From: an uncultured Clostridia bacterium | GTDB lineage: Bacteria; Bacillota; Clostridia; Lachnospirales; Anaerotignaceae | Assembly (NCBI GenBank): GCA_910586765.1 | Contig: CAJUJJ010000027.1 | Span: 6,155 to 36,181 of the forward strand | Direction: 5' to 3' | DNA length: 30,027 nt | Shown here: positions 16,060 to 24,483 of the stretch, piece by piece | How the letters are laid out: the number at the start of each line of letters is the position of its first letter | How positions within the stretch are numbered: the first letter of the stretch is position 1 | Position numbers and translations under genes: made by a program | The notes under the pieces: generated by a model | The model's database searches: none | What the model was told of the DNA's origin: nothing | What the model saw: the letters and a program-made list of their open reading frames with translations, nothing else

Positions 16060-16071
16060 ACTAACGTTAGT
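16060..16071. promoter_or_regulatory. 12-bp perfect palindrome upstream of the ygiQ-type gene
   Basis: ACTAACGTTAGT is a perfect inverted repeat located 26 bp before the start codon. It could be an operator for a dimeric repressor, but no regulator gene is adjacent and short palindromes can occur by chance. Confidence 0.3.
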
Positions 16072-16097
16072 AAGTGCTAAGAAAAGAGGAAAATTAT

Positions 16098-18029
16098 ATG
16101 TCTTTTTTACCAGTAACAATAGAAGAAGTAAAACAAAGAGGCTGGGAACAGTTAGATTTTATATATATTTGTGGTGATGCTTATGTTGACCACCCTTCTT
16201 TTGGAGCAGCAATTATTTGCAGAACATTAGAAAGTAAAGGCTACAAAGTAGGTATAATAGCACAGCCAAATTGGAAACAAAAAGAAGATTTTATGAAATT
16301 GGGAGAGCCTCGACTAGCTTTTTTGGTCAGCAGTGGTAACATTGACTCTATGGTAAATCATTACAGTGTAGCAAAGAAAAGAAGACAAAAAGATGCTTAT
16401 TCTCCAGGAGGAAAGGCAGGACTTCGACCAGATAGAGCTGATATTGTATATAGTAATAAATTAAGAGAAGTTTATAAAAAAACGCCCATTATATTGGGAG
16501 GAATTGAGGCAAGTTTAAGAAGATTGTCACATTATGATTACTGGGATAATAAAGTAAGACGTTCTATATTGTTGGATTCTGGTGCAGATTTAGTGTTATT
16601 TGGTATGGGAGAACATCAAATTGTAGAAGTTGCGGAAGCATTAGATAGTGGTATTCCTATAGAAGAAATTACATTTATAAGAGGTTCTGTATATAAAACG
16701 AAACAACAAGACAGAGCATTTGACGCCATACGTTTACCAGATTATAATGATGTTGTACAATCTAAAAAGAAATTTGCAGAAAGTTTTGTAATACAATATC
16801 AAAATACAGATGCTATTACTGCAAAAACGCTAATAGAAAAATATAATGAATGTTTTGTAGTACAAAATCCACCATCACCACCTTTACAAACATCAGAATT
16901 AGATAGTGTATATTCTCTCAATTATATGAGAACATATCACCCTATGTATGAAAAGCAAGGCGGTATTCCAGCGATTGAAGAAGTAAAATTTAGTTTAATC
17001 AGCAATAGAGGTTGTTTTGGTAACTGCAATTTTTGTGCTTTGGCATTCCATCAAGGAAGGGTAGTAACTGCTAGAAGTCATGCTTCTTTGCTACAAGAAG
17101 CACAAAAAATAACTTGGGAAGCTGACTTTAAGGGATATATACATGATGTAGGAGGGCCTACAGCAAATTTTAGACAAGCAGCTTGTGAAAAGCAATTAAC
17201 AAAAGGTGCTTGTAAAGATAAGCAATGTTTATTTCCCAAAAAGTGTGAAAATTTAAAAGTAGACCACAAAGATTATATTAAATTGCTAAGAAAATTAAGA
17301 GAAGTACCAAAAGTAAAAAAGGTATTTATTCGTTCTGGTATACGTTATGACTATTTAATATATGATAAAGATACTACTTTTTTTGAAGAACTTTGTAAAT
17401 ACCATGTAAGCGGTCAGCTAAAAGTAGCACCAGAACATATTTCTGAAAAAGTTTTGAAAAAAATGGGAAAACCTACAAAAGAGGTATATGATAAATTTGT
17501 AAAAAAATATTTCGAAATAAACAAAAAAATAAATAAAGAACAATATCTAGTACCTTATTTAATGAGTAGTCACCCTGGAAGTGATTTACAAGCTGCGATT
17601 GAATTAGCAGAATATTTGAGAGATATAGGACATCAACCTGAGCAAGTACAAGATTTTTATCCTACACCAGGAACACTTTCTACAGCAATGTATTATACAG
17701 AGTTAGACCCTTTTACAATGGAAAAAGTTTATGTTCCTAAAACACCTCATGAAAAAGCAATGCAAAGAGCATTGATACAATATAAATCACCTCAAAATTA
17801 TTATCTAGTTTTAGAAGCATTGAAAAAAGCAAATAGACAAGATTTAATAGGATATGACAAGCATTGTTTGATACGTCCAGTACCACCTTCTAATAACGGA
17901 ATACGAAAAGGAGCAAAAGCAGACCGTTCTAAAATAAACAATATACAATCTACAAAACAACAAAATAACAGTAAACAACAACCTAAAAAGAAAACAATTA
18001 GAAATGTACATAAAAAGAAAACAAAATAG
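16098..18029 (+). CDS. YgiQ-family (UPF0313) radical SAM protein
   Basis: The product has 643 residues, starting at ATG 16098, 7 nt after AAGAGGA; a GTG eight codons earlier is less well placed. The radical SAM [4Fe-4S] motif CxxxCxxC is Cys306, Cys310 and Cys313 in RGCFGNCNFC. It is preceded by a cobalamin-binding-like N-terminal region and followed by the family's C-terminal TIM-barrel segment (GQLKVAPEHISEKVL). The last 40 residues are a Lys/Gln-rich basic tail, common at the ends of this family. The reaction is not established. The gene sits 20 nt upstream of thrC, so the two are probably co-transcribed, without an obvious functional link. Confidence 0.9.
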   Translation: MSFLPVTIEEVKQRGWEQLDFIYICGDAYVDHPSFGAAIICRTLESKGYKVGIIAQPNWKQKEDFMKLGEPRLAFLVSSGNIDSMVNHYSVAKKRRQKDAYSPGGKAGLRPDRADIVYSNKLREVYKKTPIILGGIEASLRRLSHYDYWDNKVRRSILLDSGADLVLFGMGEHQIVEVAEALDSGIPIEEITFIRGSVYKTKQQDRAFDAIRLPDYNDVVQSKKKFAESFVIQYQNTDAITAKTLIEKYNECFVVQNPPSPPLQTSELDSVYSLNYMRTYHPMYEKQGGIPAIEEVKFSLISNRGCFGNCNFCALAFHQGRVVTARSHASLLQEAQKITWEADFKGYIHDVGGPTANFRQAACEKQLTKGACKDKQCLFPKKCENLKVDHKDYIKLLRKLREVPKVKKVFIRSGIRYDYLIYDKDTTFFEELCKYHVSGQLKVAPEHISEKVLKKMGKPTKEVYDKFVKKYFEINKKINKEQYLVPYLMSSHPGSDLQAAIELAEYLRDIGHQPEQVQDFYPTPGTLSTAMYYTELDPFTMEKVYVPKTPHEKAMQRALIQYKSPQNYYLVLEALKKANRQDLIGYDKHCLIRPVPPSNNGIRKGAKADRSKINNIQSTKQQNNSKQQPKKKTIRNVHKKKTK

Positions 18030-18049
18030 TATAGAAAAGGGGAAAAGCA

Positions 18050-19516
18050 ATGAATTATATTGGCACAAGAGATAACACAATTACAGCAACAGCTTCACAG
18101 GCAATATTAGAGGGAATTTGTAAAGATGGTGGTCTTTTTATACCTGAACAAATTCCTCAAATAGATAAAACATTATTAGAATTATCGAAATTAAATTACC
18201 AAGAATTAGCTTATGAAATATTGAAACTATATTTAACAGATTTTACAGAACAAGAATTAAAGTATTGCATACAAAATGCTTATGATACAAAATTTGATAC
18301 ACCAGAAATTGTACCTCTTGTAAAAAAAGGAGATGCTTTGTTTTTAGAATTGTTTCATGGCAAAACACTTGCCTTTAAAGATATGGCACTTTCCATATTA
18401 CCTTATTTTATGAAAACAGCAGCAAAAAAGAATGGTATAGACAAACAAATTGTAATATTAACAGCAACTTCTGGGGATACTGGAAAAGCAGCATTGGAAG
18501 GTTTTGCAGAAGTAGAAGGAACTAAAATCATTGTATTTTTTCCAGAAGATGGCGTTAGTCCTGTACAAAAACTGCAAATGACAACACAACAAGGAAGCAA
18601 CACTTGTGTTGTGGGAATAAAGGGAAATTTTGATGATGCACAGACTGCTGTAAAAAGTATATTTACAGATAGAGAACTGTCCAATAAATTAGAGCAAAAT
18701 GGTTATATGTTTTCTTCTGCAAATTCTATAAATATAGGTAGACTTGTGCCACAAATTGTATATTATTTTTATGCTTATATGCAGGCAGTAAAACAATGTG
18801 AAATAAAAATTGGAGATAAATTGAATTTTACAGTGCCTACAGGCAATTTTGGTGATATATTAGCAGGATATTATGCCAAATGTATGGGATTACCAGTAAA
18901 TCATTTTATTTGTGCCTCTAATGATAATAAAGTGCTTTATGATTTTTTTGAAACAGGAGTATATGATAAAAATAGAGCATTTCATATTACAATTTCTCCT
19001 TCTATGGATATATTGATTTCAAGTAATTTGGAAAGATTTCTTTGTCATACTATAGGACAGCAAAAAACAAAAGAATGTATGATAAAATTACAAAAAGAGG
19101 GTAATTATAGTATAGAAGCAATACAAAATAGTGAAATTTCTGGAGAATATGCTACGAAACAACAAACTTATACTGCAATTAAACAGTTGTATGAGCAAAC
19201 AGGCTATGTTATGGATACACATACCGCAGTAGCATATGCAGCGTATCAAAAATATAAACAAAAAACAAAAGATGATACGCCTATGGTGATTGTATCTACA
19301 GCGAGCCCTTATAAATTTACAAAAGATGTTATGACAGCATTAGACCAGAGCAATCAAAATAAAGATGCGTTTTTACTTATGGAGAAATTGCAAGAAGTAT
19401 CTGGTGTAAAAATACCTGCTTCTATAAAAGACATTGAAAAAAGAAAGGTACTTCATAATAATGTATGCGAAAAACAAAATATAAAAGAATTTGTGACAAA
19501 ATATTTATTAGTGTGA
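18050..19516 (+). CDS. thrC: Threonine synthase
   Basis: ThrC converts O-phospho-L-homoserine to L-threonine using pyridoxal phosphate, the last step of threonine synthesis. The 488 residues show the PLP-binding Lys110 in LAFKDMA, the TSGDTGKAA segment, and the PLP-phosphate loop PTGNFGDILAGY. The length and the N-terminal segment fit the longer thrC class (E. coli/yeast type). AAAAGGGGA precedes ATG 18050 at suitable distance. No T-box or other amino-acid leader is seen in the 20-nt gap after the radical SAM gene. Downstream glyA also concerns threonine/glycine/serine metabolism, but there is a 57-nt gap with possible promoter elements. Confidence 0.95.
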   Translation: MNYIGTRDNTITATASQAILEGICKDGGLFIPEQIPQIDKTLLELSKLNYQELAYEILKLYLTDFTEQELKYCIQNAYDTKFDTPEIVPLVKKGDALFLELFHGKTLAFKDMALSILPYFMKTAAKKNGIDKQIVILTATSGDTGKAALEGFAEVEGTKIIVFFPEDGVSPVQKLQMTTQQGSNTCVVGIKGNFDDAQTAVKSIFTDRELSNKLEQNGYMFSSANSINIGRLVPQIVYYFYAYMQAVKQCEIKIGDKLNFTVPTGNFGDILAGYYAKCMGLPVNHFICASNDNKVLYDFFETGVYDKNRAFHITISPSMDILISSNLERFLCHTIGQQKTKECMIKLQKEGNYSIEAIQNSEISGEYATKQQTYTAIKQLYEQTGYVMDTHTAVAYAAYQKYKQKTKDDTPMVIVSTASPYKFTKDVMTALDQSNQNKDAFLLMEKLQEVSGVKIPASIKDIEKRKVLHNNVCEKQNIKEFVTKYLLV

Positions 19517-19573
19517 AAATTATAGTATAATAATACTTTATTATAATATATGTGTGGAAATAGGAGGAAAATA

Positions 19574-20809
19574 ATGTTAGATTTTAGTGAAATACAAAAT
19601 GTAGATGCTGCAATAGCAGATGCTATAGCACAAGAATTGGAACGTCAACAACATAATATTGAATTAATTGCTTCTGAAAATGTTGTTTCTAAAGCAGTTA
19701 TGTTTGCTATGGGAACACCTCTTACAAATAAATATGCAGAAGGTTATCCAGCAAAGCGTTATTATGGTGGTTGTGAAAAAGTTGATATTGTAGAAAATAT
19801 TGCTAAAGAAAGGGCAAAAGAACTTTTTGGCTGTGACCACGTAAATGTACAGCCACACTCTGGTTCACAAGCAAATATGGCAGTTTATTTTGCTATGCTC
19901 AAACCAGGAGATACTGTACTTGGTATGAATTTAGACCAAGGAGGACATTTAACACATGGTAGCCCTGTAAATATTTCAGGAAAGTATTTCAATTTTATTT
20001 CTTATGGTGTAGACAGCAATGGTATATTAGATTATGAACAATTACACCGTTTGGCAAAAGAACACAAACCTAAAATGATTGTAGCAGGAGCAAGTGCCTA
20101 TGCAAGAATAATTGATTTTGAAAGAATTGGAAATATTGCCAAAGAAGTAGGAGCATATTATATGGTAGATATTGCTCATATTGCAGGATTGGTAGCAACA
20201 GGATTACACCCATCACCAGTGCCATATGCTGATTTTGTAACTACAACAACACATAAAACACTTAGAGGCCCTAGAGGCGGCATGATTATGTGCAAAGAGC
20301 AGTATGCGAAAGAAATTGATAAAGCAATTTTTCCTGGTATACAAGGTGGTCCTTTAATGCACATTATTGCATCTAAAGCAGTTTGCTTTAAAGAAGCATT
20401 ACAGCCTTCTTTTAAACAATATTGTAAACAAGTTATTCAAAATGCTTCTGTATTATCCAAAACACTGATAGAAAATGGTGTGCCTATTGTTTCAGGTGGT
20501 ACAGATAATCACTTGATGTTAGCAGACTTGTCTAGTTTAAATATTACTGGAAAAGAAGCAGAAAAAATACTAGATGAAGTAGGTATTACAGTAAATAAAA
20601 ATACAATACCAAATGACCCACAATCTCCTTTTGTAACAAGTGGTATCCGCATTGGAACACCGGCAGTAACATCAAGAGGAATGAATGAAAATGATATGAA
20701 AGAAATTGGAGAGATTATTGCACTTGCATTAAAAGATTTTGATAAAAATAAAGAAGAAGTTGCAAAAAGAGTACGTGTTTTGACAGATAAATATCCATTA
20801 TATCAATAA
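19574..20809 (+). CDS. glyA: Serine hydroxymethyltransferase
   Basis: GlyA interconverts serine and glycine with tetrahydrofolate, supplying one-carbon units. The 411 residues match the family. The PLP Lys228 lies in TTTTHKTLRGPRGG, VDIAHIAGLVA carries the catalytic Asp and His, and LIASENVVS is the conserved N-terminal motif. ATG 19574 follows AGGAGG by 5 nt; the in-frame ATG at 19550 precedes this site. No glycine riboswitch is present upstream. A short strong terminator follows. Confidence 0.97.
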   Translation: MLDFSEIQNVDAAIADAIAQELERQQHNIELIASENVVSKAVMFAMGTPLTNKYAEGYPAKRYYGGCEKVDIVENIAKERAKELFGCDHVNVQPHSGSQANMAVYFAMLKPGDTVLGMNLDQGGHLTHGSPVNISGKYFNFISYGVDSNGILDYEQLHRLAKEHKPKMIVAGASAYARIIDFERIGNIAKEVGAYYMVDIAHIAGLVATGLHPSPVPYADFVTTTTHKTLRGPRGGMIMCKEQYAKEIDKAIFPGIQGGPLMHIIASKAVCFKEALQPSFKQYCKQVIQNASVLSKTLIENGVPIVSGGTDNHLMLADLSSLNITGKEAEKILDEVGITVNKNTIPNDPQSPFVTSGIRIGTPAVTSRGMNENDMKEIGEIIALALKDFDKNKEEVAKRVRVLTDKYPLYQ

Positions 20810-20823
20810 AGTAATAAATAAAG

Positions 20824-20849
20824 GAGTGTTTTTATAACACTCTTTTTTT
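20824..20849 (+). terminator. Intrinsic terminator of glyA
   Basis: GAGTGTT (20824-20830) and AACACTC (20836-20842) form a 7-bp stem with a 5-nt loop followed by a run of seven T, 15 bp after the stop codon. Confidence 0.9.
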
Positions 20850-20961
20850 ATTTGTATTATAATACCATTAAAATATATACATTAGAAATTAGTTTTAATA
20901 ATTGTAGAAAATAGTGTTTACTTTAAAAATAAATACAACATCAGCATCTCATAATAAAAAA

Positions 20962-21009
20962 TAATCTCCTTTTAAATATACCATACAAAATTTCAGGAGA
21001 TTACTTTTT
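20962..21009. terminator. Terminator of the purine permease gene, possibly bidirectional
   Basis: TAATCTCCT (20962-20970) pairs with AGGAGATTA (20995-21003) around a long AT-rich loop. On the minus strand it is followed by a T-rich run (plus-strand A-run before 20962). On the plus strand a six-T run also follows. Confidence 0.7.
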
Positions 21010-21048
21010 TAAAACAACATTATATTATTTATCAGAATGCTATTAAAA

Positions 21049-22407
21049 TTATAAAAATATATATTTACATACAAACAAAATTGCTAATATATACATTAGT
21101 GGTGTAATTTTATTTGCTTTTCCACAACATAAATTGATTATAACATAAGATACTACGCCTATAGCAATACCTTCTGAAATACTATATGCGAGAGGCATAG
21201 CAATCATACATAAATAAGATGGGATTGCTTCAGAAGCATCATTAAAATCAACATTTAATATAGCTGATACCATTAAAAATCCTACAAAAATCAATGCAGG
21301 AGCGGTGGCAAATCCGGGAATTGCTGTAAAAATAGGTGCAAAGAATATGGCAGCAAGAAATAAAATACCTGTTGTTATTGAAGCAAGTCCCGTTTTTGCT
21401 CCAGCACCTACACCAGCAGAACTTTCTACAAATGTTGTAGTAGTAGAAGTACCAAGTACTGCACCTACAGATGTAGCAACAGCATCTGCTAAAAGTGCTT
21501 GTCTAATACGAGGAAGTTTTTCTTCTTTATCAAGCATACCAGCTTTTGTTGCTACACCAACTAATGTTCCGATTGTATCAAACATATCTACAAACAAAAA
21601 TGCTAAAAGCACTACAATAAAATTAGCAATGCTTACACGAGAAAAATCAGCATGAAAACATTGTCCTAATGTTTGTCCTAATGCAGAAAAATCAGTTAAT
21701 GCAAATGTAGGATAGAGTGAATAAAAGCCATTTTCAATATTTGGTACATAAATGCCTACTGCTTGACATATCATACCAAGTACCCATGTTACAATAATAC
21801 CAATAAGTATAGAACCATTTACATTTTTGATATGAAGTATTGCGGTAATTATTAAACCTATCAATGCAAGTAATGCACAAATTCCCTCTGTGTGAAAATT
21901 AGAAGTAAAATTAACATATGTAATAAGTGTAGCATCACTATTTATAATAATATGTGCTCCCTGCAATCCTACAAATGCTATAAATAAACCAATTCCTGCA
22001 CTTACTCCTTTTTTTAAACTACTTGGAATGGCATTAAATACTGCTTCTCTTATGTTGGTAAGAGATAAAATAATAAATATAATTCCCTCTACGAATACCG
22101 CAAGCAATGCCACACGCCAGTCATATCCCATATCACCGCATACAGTATATGCAAAATAAGCATTTAATCCCATACCTGGTGCAAGTGCAAAAGGATAGTT
22201 TGCCATCAATGCCATTGCTACAGTACCAATAAATGAAGCAAGACAAGTTGCCATTAAAATCGCTGTTGCATCCATTCCTGAAGCAGAAAGTATACTAGGA
22301 TTAACCGCTAGTATATAAGCCATCGTCATAAATGTAGTAATACCAGCAAGTATTTCCGTTTTCATAGTTGTTTTGTTTTCTTTGAGTTTAAATAGTTGTT
22401 CAATCAT
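21049..22407 (-). CDS. AzgA-type purine (adenine/guanine/hypoxanthine) permease
   Basis: This 452-residue integral membrane protein has about 12-14 hydrophobic segments. The AzgA/PbuG branch of the NCS2 superfamily is recognised from EILAGITTFMTMAYILAVNP near the N-terminus, FALAPGMGLNAYFAYTV, and the later motifs LFVDMFDTIGTLVGVA and TTTTFVESSAGVGAG. These carriers import nucleobases with protons. The exact substrate cannot be told from sequence alone. GGAGG lies 7 nt before ATG 22407. The gene stands alone between terminators. No purine riboswitch is present in its leader, but an extended -10 and a pair of direct repeats are. Confidence 0.93.
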   Translation of the reverse strand: MIEQLFKLKENKTTMKTEILAGITTFMTMAYILAVNPSILSASGMDATAILMATCLASFIGTVAMALMANYPFALAPGMGLNAYFAYTVCGDMGYDWRVALLAVFVEGIIFIILSLTNIREAVFNAIPSSLKKGVSAGIGLFIAFVGLQGAHIIINSDATLITYVNFTSNFHTEGICALLALIGLIITAILHIKNVNGSILIGIIVTWVLGMICQAVGIYVPNIENGFYSLYPTFALTDFSALGQTLGQCFHADFSRVSIANFIVVLLAFLFVDMFDTIGTLVGVATKAGMLDKEEKLPRIRQALLADAVATSVGAVLGTSTTTTFVESSAGVGAGAKTGLASITTGILFLAAIFFAPIFTAIPGFATAPALIFVGFLMVSAILNVDFNDASEAIPSYLCMIAMPLAYSISEGIAIGVVSYVIINLCCGKANKITPLMYILAILFVCKYIFL

Positions 22408-22422
22408 TTCTTTCCTCCATTC

Positions 22423-22449
22423 TTTGACTAATAATATTATTATTTGACT
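22423..22449. promoter_or_regulatory. TTTGACT direct repeats, 20-bp spacing
   Basis: TTTGACT occurs at 22423-22429 and 22443-22449, exactly 20 bp apart. They lie between the predicted -10 (22455-22460, minus strand) and the ribosome binding site of the permease. A repressor site is possible; the sequence between them (AATAATATTATT) is itself palindromic. Confidence 0.35.
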
Positions 22450-22454
22450 TATGT

Positions 22455-22463
22455 ATTATAACA
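22455..22463 (-). promoter_or_regulatory. Extended -10 promoter of the purine permease
   Basis: On the minus strand the sequence is TGTTATAAT, a perfect TATAAT with an upstream TGn. The -35 is poor, which is usual for extended -10 promoters. Confidence 0.5.
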
Positions 22464-22504
22464 TATATTGTTAAATACTTCTATATTTCTTATTTTTTAG
22501 AATG

Positions 22505-22534
22505 ATAAAAAAGCCACCAGCTTAGCTAGTGACT
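22505..22534 (-). terminator. Intrinsic terminator of the aroC-LUD operon
   Basis: On the minus strand, an AGTCACTAG arm pairs with a TGGTGGCT-side arm (with G-T wobbles) within 22512-22534, followed by TTTTTTAT. It lies about 20 bp after the stop codon. Confidence 0.85.
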
Positions 22535-22554
22535 TTGATTACTACTATTATTTT

Positions 22555-23196
22555 TTAGAAACCACAATCTTCTCCAACAATAATTACTTTAACACGATTT
22601 GCAGGTCTGCTAGTACGTGTAATTAAAACCTCTGAACAAATACAATCAGGAGAAGTACAATTATGACATTTTCCGCTTGTTTTACAAGGTGTCTTAATAT
22701 CAAAACGACCAGCGTTAATTGGAGCTGCTGTAAATCTAGCCCTAGATATTGCGGTATCTAGATTTTGTGTGATTTTATTGATACCACAAATCACAATTAC
22801 ATTTTTAGGGCCAAAGCAAATAGCAGCCAAACGATTACCATTTCCATCAATATTTACAAGTATACCATCTTCTGACATAGCATTTGTGCTTGTAATAAAA
22901 TAATCTGCTGTCAAACATTTTCTTTGTAGTTCAAATGTTTCTTCTGGACTTTTTGCTAAATCTCTATCAATAACAGTATAATTTTTTTCGTGTATAGCTT
23001 TTGTCAAACCCATTTCTCTAATTGTAACAGAACCACCCCAGCCTACAGAGCTGCCTTCTGGAATTAATTCCAATGCTTTTTGTAATGCTTCTGTTGTAGT
23101 AGCACAGTAATATGCTTCAAAATGTCTTTTTTCTAAATTTGATATAACTGTTTTTGCTAACAAAGCATTTCTTTTTTCAATTACTTCATTTGCCAT
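22555..23196 (-). CDS. LUD-domain (DUF162, YkgG-like) protein
   Basis: The product has 213 residues and belongs to the LUD family, whose members include LutC-like proteins of lactate use, but it stands without lutA or lutB here. Recognisable parts are SSVGWGGSVTIREMG, LTADYFITSTNA, DGILVNIDGNGNRLAAICFGP and the C-terminal Cys-rich segment (CKTSGKC then CTSPDCIC) found in the clostridial subgroup. The Cys spacing may bind a metal or Fe-S cluster. It starts 15 nt after the aroC stop codon with GGGAG upstream, so the two form an operon with a shared terminator. A lactate role is not supported by the neighbours. Confidence 0.85.
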   Translation of the reverse strand: MANEVIEKRNALLAKTVISNLEKRHFEAYYCATTTEALQKALELIPEGSSVGWGGSVTIREMGLTKAIHEKNYTVIDRDLAKSPEETFELQRKCLTADYFITSTNAMSEDGILVNIDGNGNRLAAICFGPKNVIVICGINKITQNLDTAISRARFTAAPINAGRFDIKTPCKTSGKCHNCTSPDCICSEVLITRTSRPANRVKVIIVGEDCGF

Positions 23197-23211
23197 AGTT
23201 TAAAACTCCCT

Positions 23212-24315
23212 TCATGATTGATAAAAATTTATAATAGAATTAATATTTGAAACCATATTTTGAAATAGTAAATCTACAAGTGCAATCGCTGTCATTGCTT
23301 CTACTACTACTATAGCACGAGGTACAATAATAGGGTCATGACGTCCTTTTATATTAATATTAATGTTTTCTCCATTTTTTGTAGCAGTTTGTTGTGTTTT
23401 ATGTATAGAAGGTGTTGGTTTAAAAGCTAAACGAAATATAAGGGGAGAGCCATCGCTTATCCCGCCTAATATCCCTCCAGAATGATTTGAATTTTTTTGT
23501 ATCATTCCATTTTCGTCTGCAAAAAAAGCATCATTATTTTGAGAACCTTTTAATTTTGATACACCAAATCCATCACCAAATTCCACACCTTTTACTGCTC
23601 CAATAGAAAATAATGCCTGCCCTAATACAGACTGTAATTTATTAAAAACAGGCTCGCCAATTCCTATAGGTAAATTAGAAACGACACATTCTATTATACC
23701 GCCAGCAGAATCTTCTTCTTTCATACATTGTTGTAAATAAATCTCTGCCAATTCTGCTGCTTTACTGTCAGGCATAAAAAGTTTATTTTTTGCAATATTC
23801 TCTTTATGAAAATTTTCTTCAGAAACTGTAATATTTCCTATTGATTTGGTGTAAGCAAATAAATCAATTTGTAAAGCAGATAATATTTTTTTTGCAATCG
23901 CACCAGCAGCAACACGACAAAGTGTTTCTCTTCCAGAAGAACGTCCTCCTCCTCTATAATCACGAATACCATATTTTTTATCAAAAGTATAATCTGCGTG
24001 TCCAGGACGATAGTAAGAAGCAATTTCACTATAATCTGATGAATGATGGTCTTTATTATATACAAGCATAGAAATAGGAGTTCCTGTTGTTTTTCCTTCA
24101 AACACACCAGAAAGAATATGTACTTCGTCATTTTCTTGTCTTTTTGTACCATAAGGATTAGAGCCGGGTTTTCTTTTATCTAATTCTTTTTGAATATCTT
24201 GTTCTGAAAGAGAAATACCAGAAGGACAACCATCTACTACAACACCAAGGGCTTTTCCGTGACTTTCTCCCCAAGTGGAAACTGTAAATAATTTACCAAA
24301 TATAGAGCCAGACAA
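23212..24315 (-). CDS. aroC: Chorismate synthase
   Basis: AroC removes phosphate from 5-enolpyruvylshikimate 3-phosphate to give chorismate, using reduced FMN, the last shared step of aromatic amino acid synthesis. The 367 residues carry STWGESHGKALGVVVDG at the N-terminus, RDYRGGGRSSGRETL in the middle and RHDPIIVPRA near the end, which are family signatures. The start codon is TTG at 24315, with GAGGTGA about 7 nt upstream; no in-frame ATG fits better, as the conserved N-terminus begins here. No other shikimate genes are nearby. Confidence 0.96.
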   Translation of the reverse strand: MSGSIFGKLFTVSTWGESHGKALGVVVDGCPSGISLSEQDIQKELDKRKPGSNPYGTKRQENDEVHILSGVFEGKTTGTPISMLVYNKDHHSSDYSEIASYYRPGHADYTFDKKYGIRDYRGGGRSSGRETLCRVAAGAIAKKILSALQIDLFAYTKSIGNITVSEENFHKENIAKNKLFMPDSKAAELAEIYLQQCMKEEDSAGGIIECVVSNLPIGIGEPVFNKLQSVLGQALFSIGAVKGVEFGDGFGVSKLKGSQNNDAFFADENGMIQKNSNHSGGILGGISDGSPLIFRLAFKPTPSIHKTQQTATKNGENININIKGRHDPIIVPRAIVVVEAMTAIALVDLLFQNMVSNINSIINFYQS

Positions 24316-24348
24316 ATTTATTTCACCTCTTTATCACATGATGTATTT

Positions 24349-24357
24349 ATTTTAACA
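24349..24357 (-). promoter_or_regulatory. Possible extended -10 promoter of aroC
   Basis: On the minus strand the sequence is TGTTAAAAT, an extended -10 with TAAAAT about 35 bp before the TTG start. No good -35 is visible. Confidence 0.35.
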
Positions 24358-24437
24358 TAGAAATATTATTTTTAATAGAATTTTTTAAAAGAATTAGTAT
24401 AAAAATTTGTTTCGTTCTATTAGCATTACTTTTTTTG

Positions 24438-24446
24438 TGTTATAAT
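24438..24446 (+). promoter_or_regulatory. Extended -10 promoter of the potassium uptake operon
   Basis: TGTTATAAT contains a perfect -10 (24441-24446) with a TGn extension and lies about 38 bp before the ATG at 24484. The -35 is weak. Confidence 0.55.
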
Positions 24447-24483
24447 ACCTTTATGTAAAAATATGCAAAAGAGGGAAGGAATT

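Noticed and set aside
19517..19573. Glycine riboswitch or T-box before glyA or thrC
   Set aside because: The gaps (57 and 20 nt) are too short and contain none of the conserved elements.
20941..20955. GAGATG-like element (minus strand) similar to half of the candidate LytTR repeat
   Set aside because: Only one copy is present and it lies between two gene ends, not near a promoter.
22408..22500. Purine riboswitch upstream of the permease
   Set aside because: The leader is under 50 nt and lacks the conserved junction sequences and paired loops.
23838..24152. Minus-strand frame within aroC
   Set aside because: It is an alternative frame of a clear chorismate synthase gene and has no family features.
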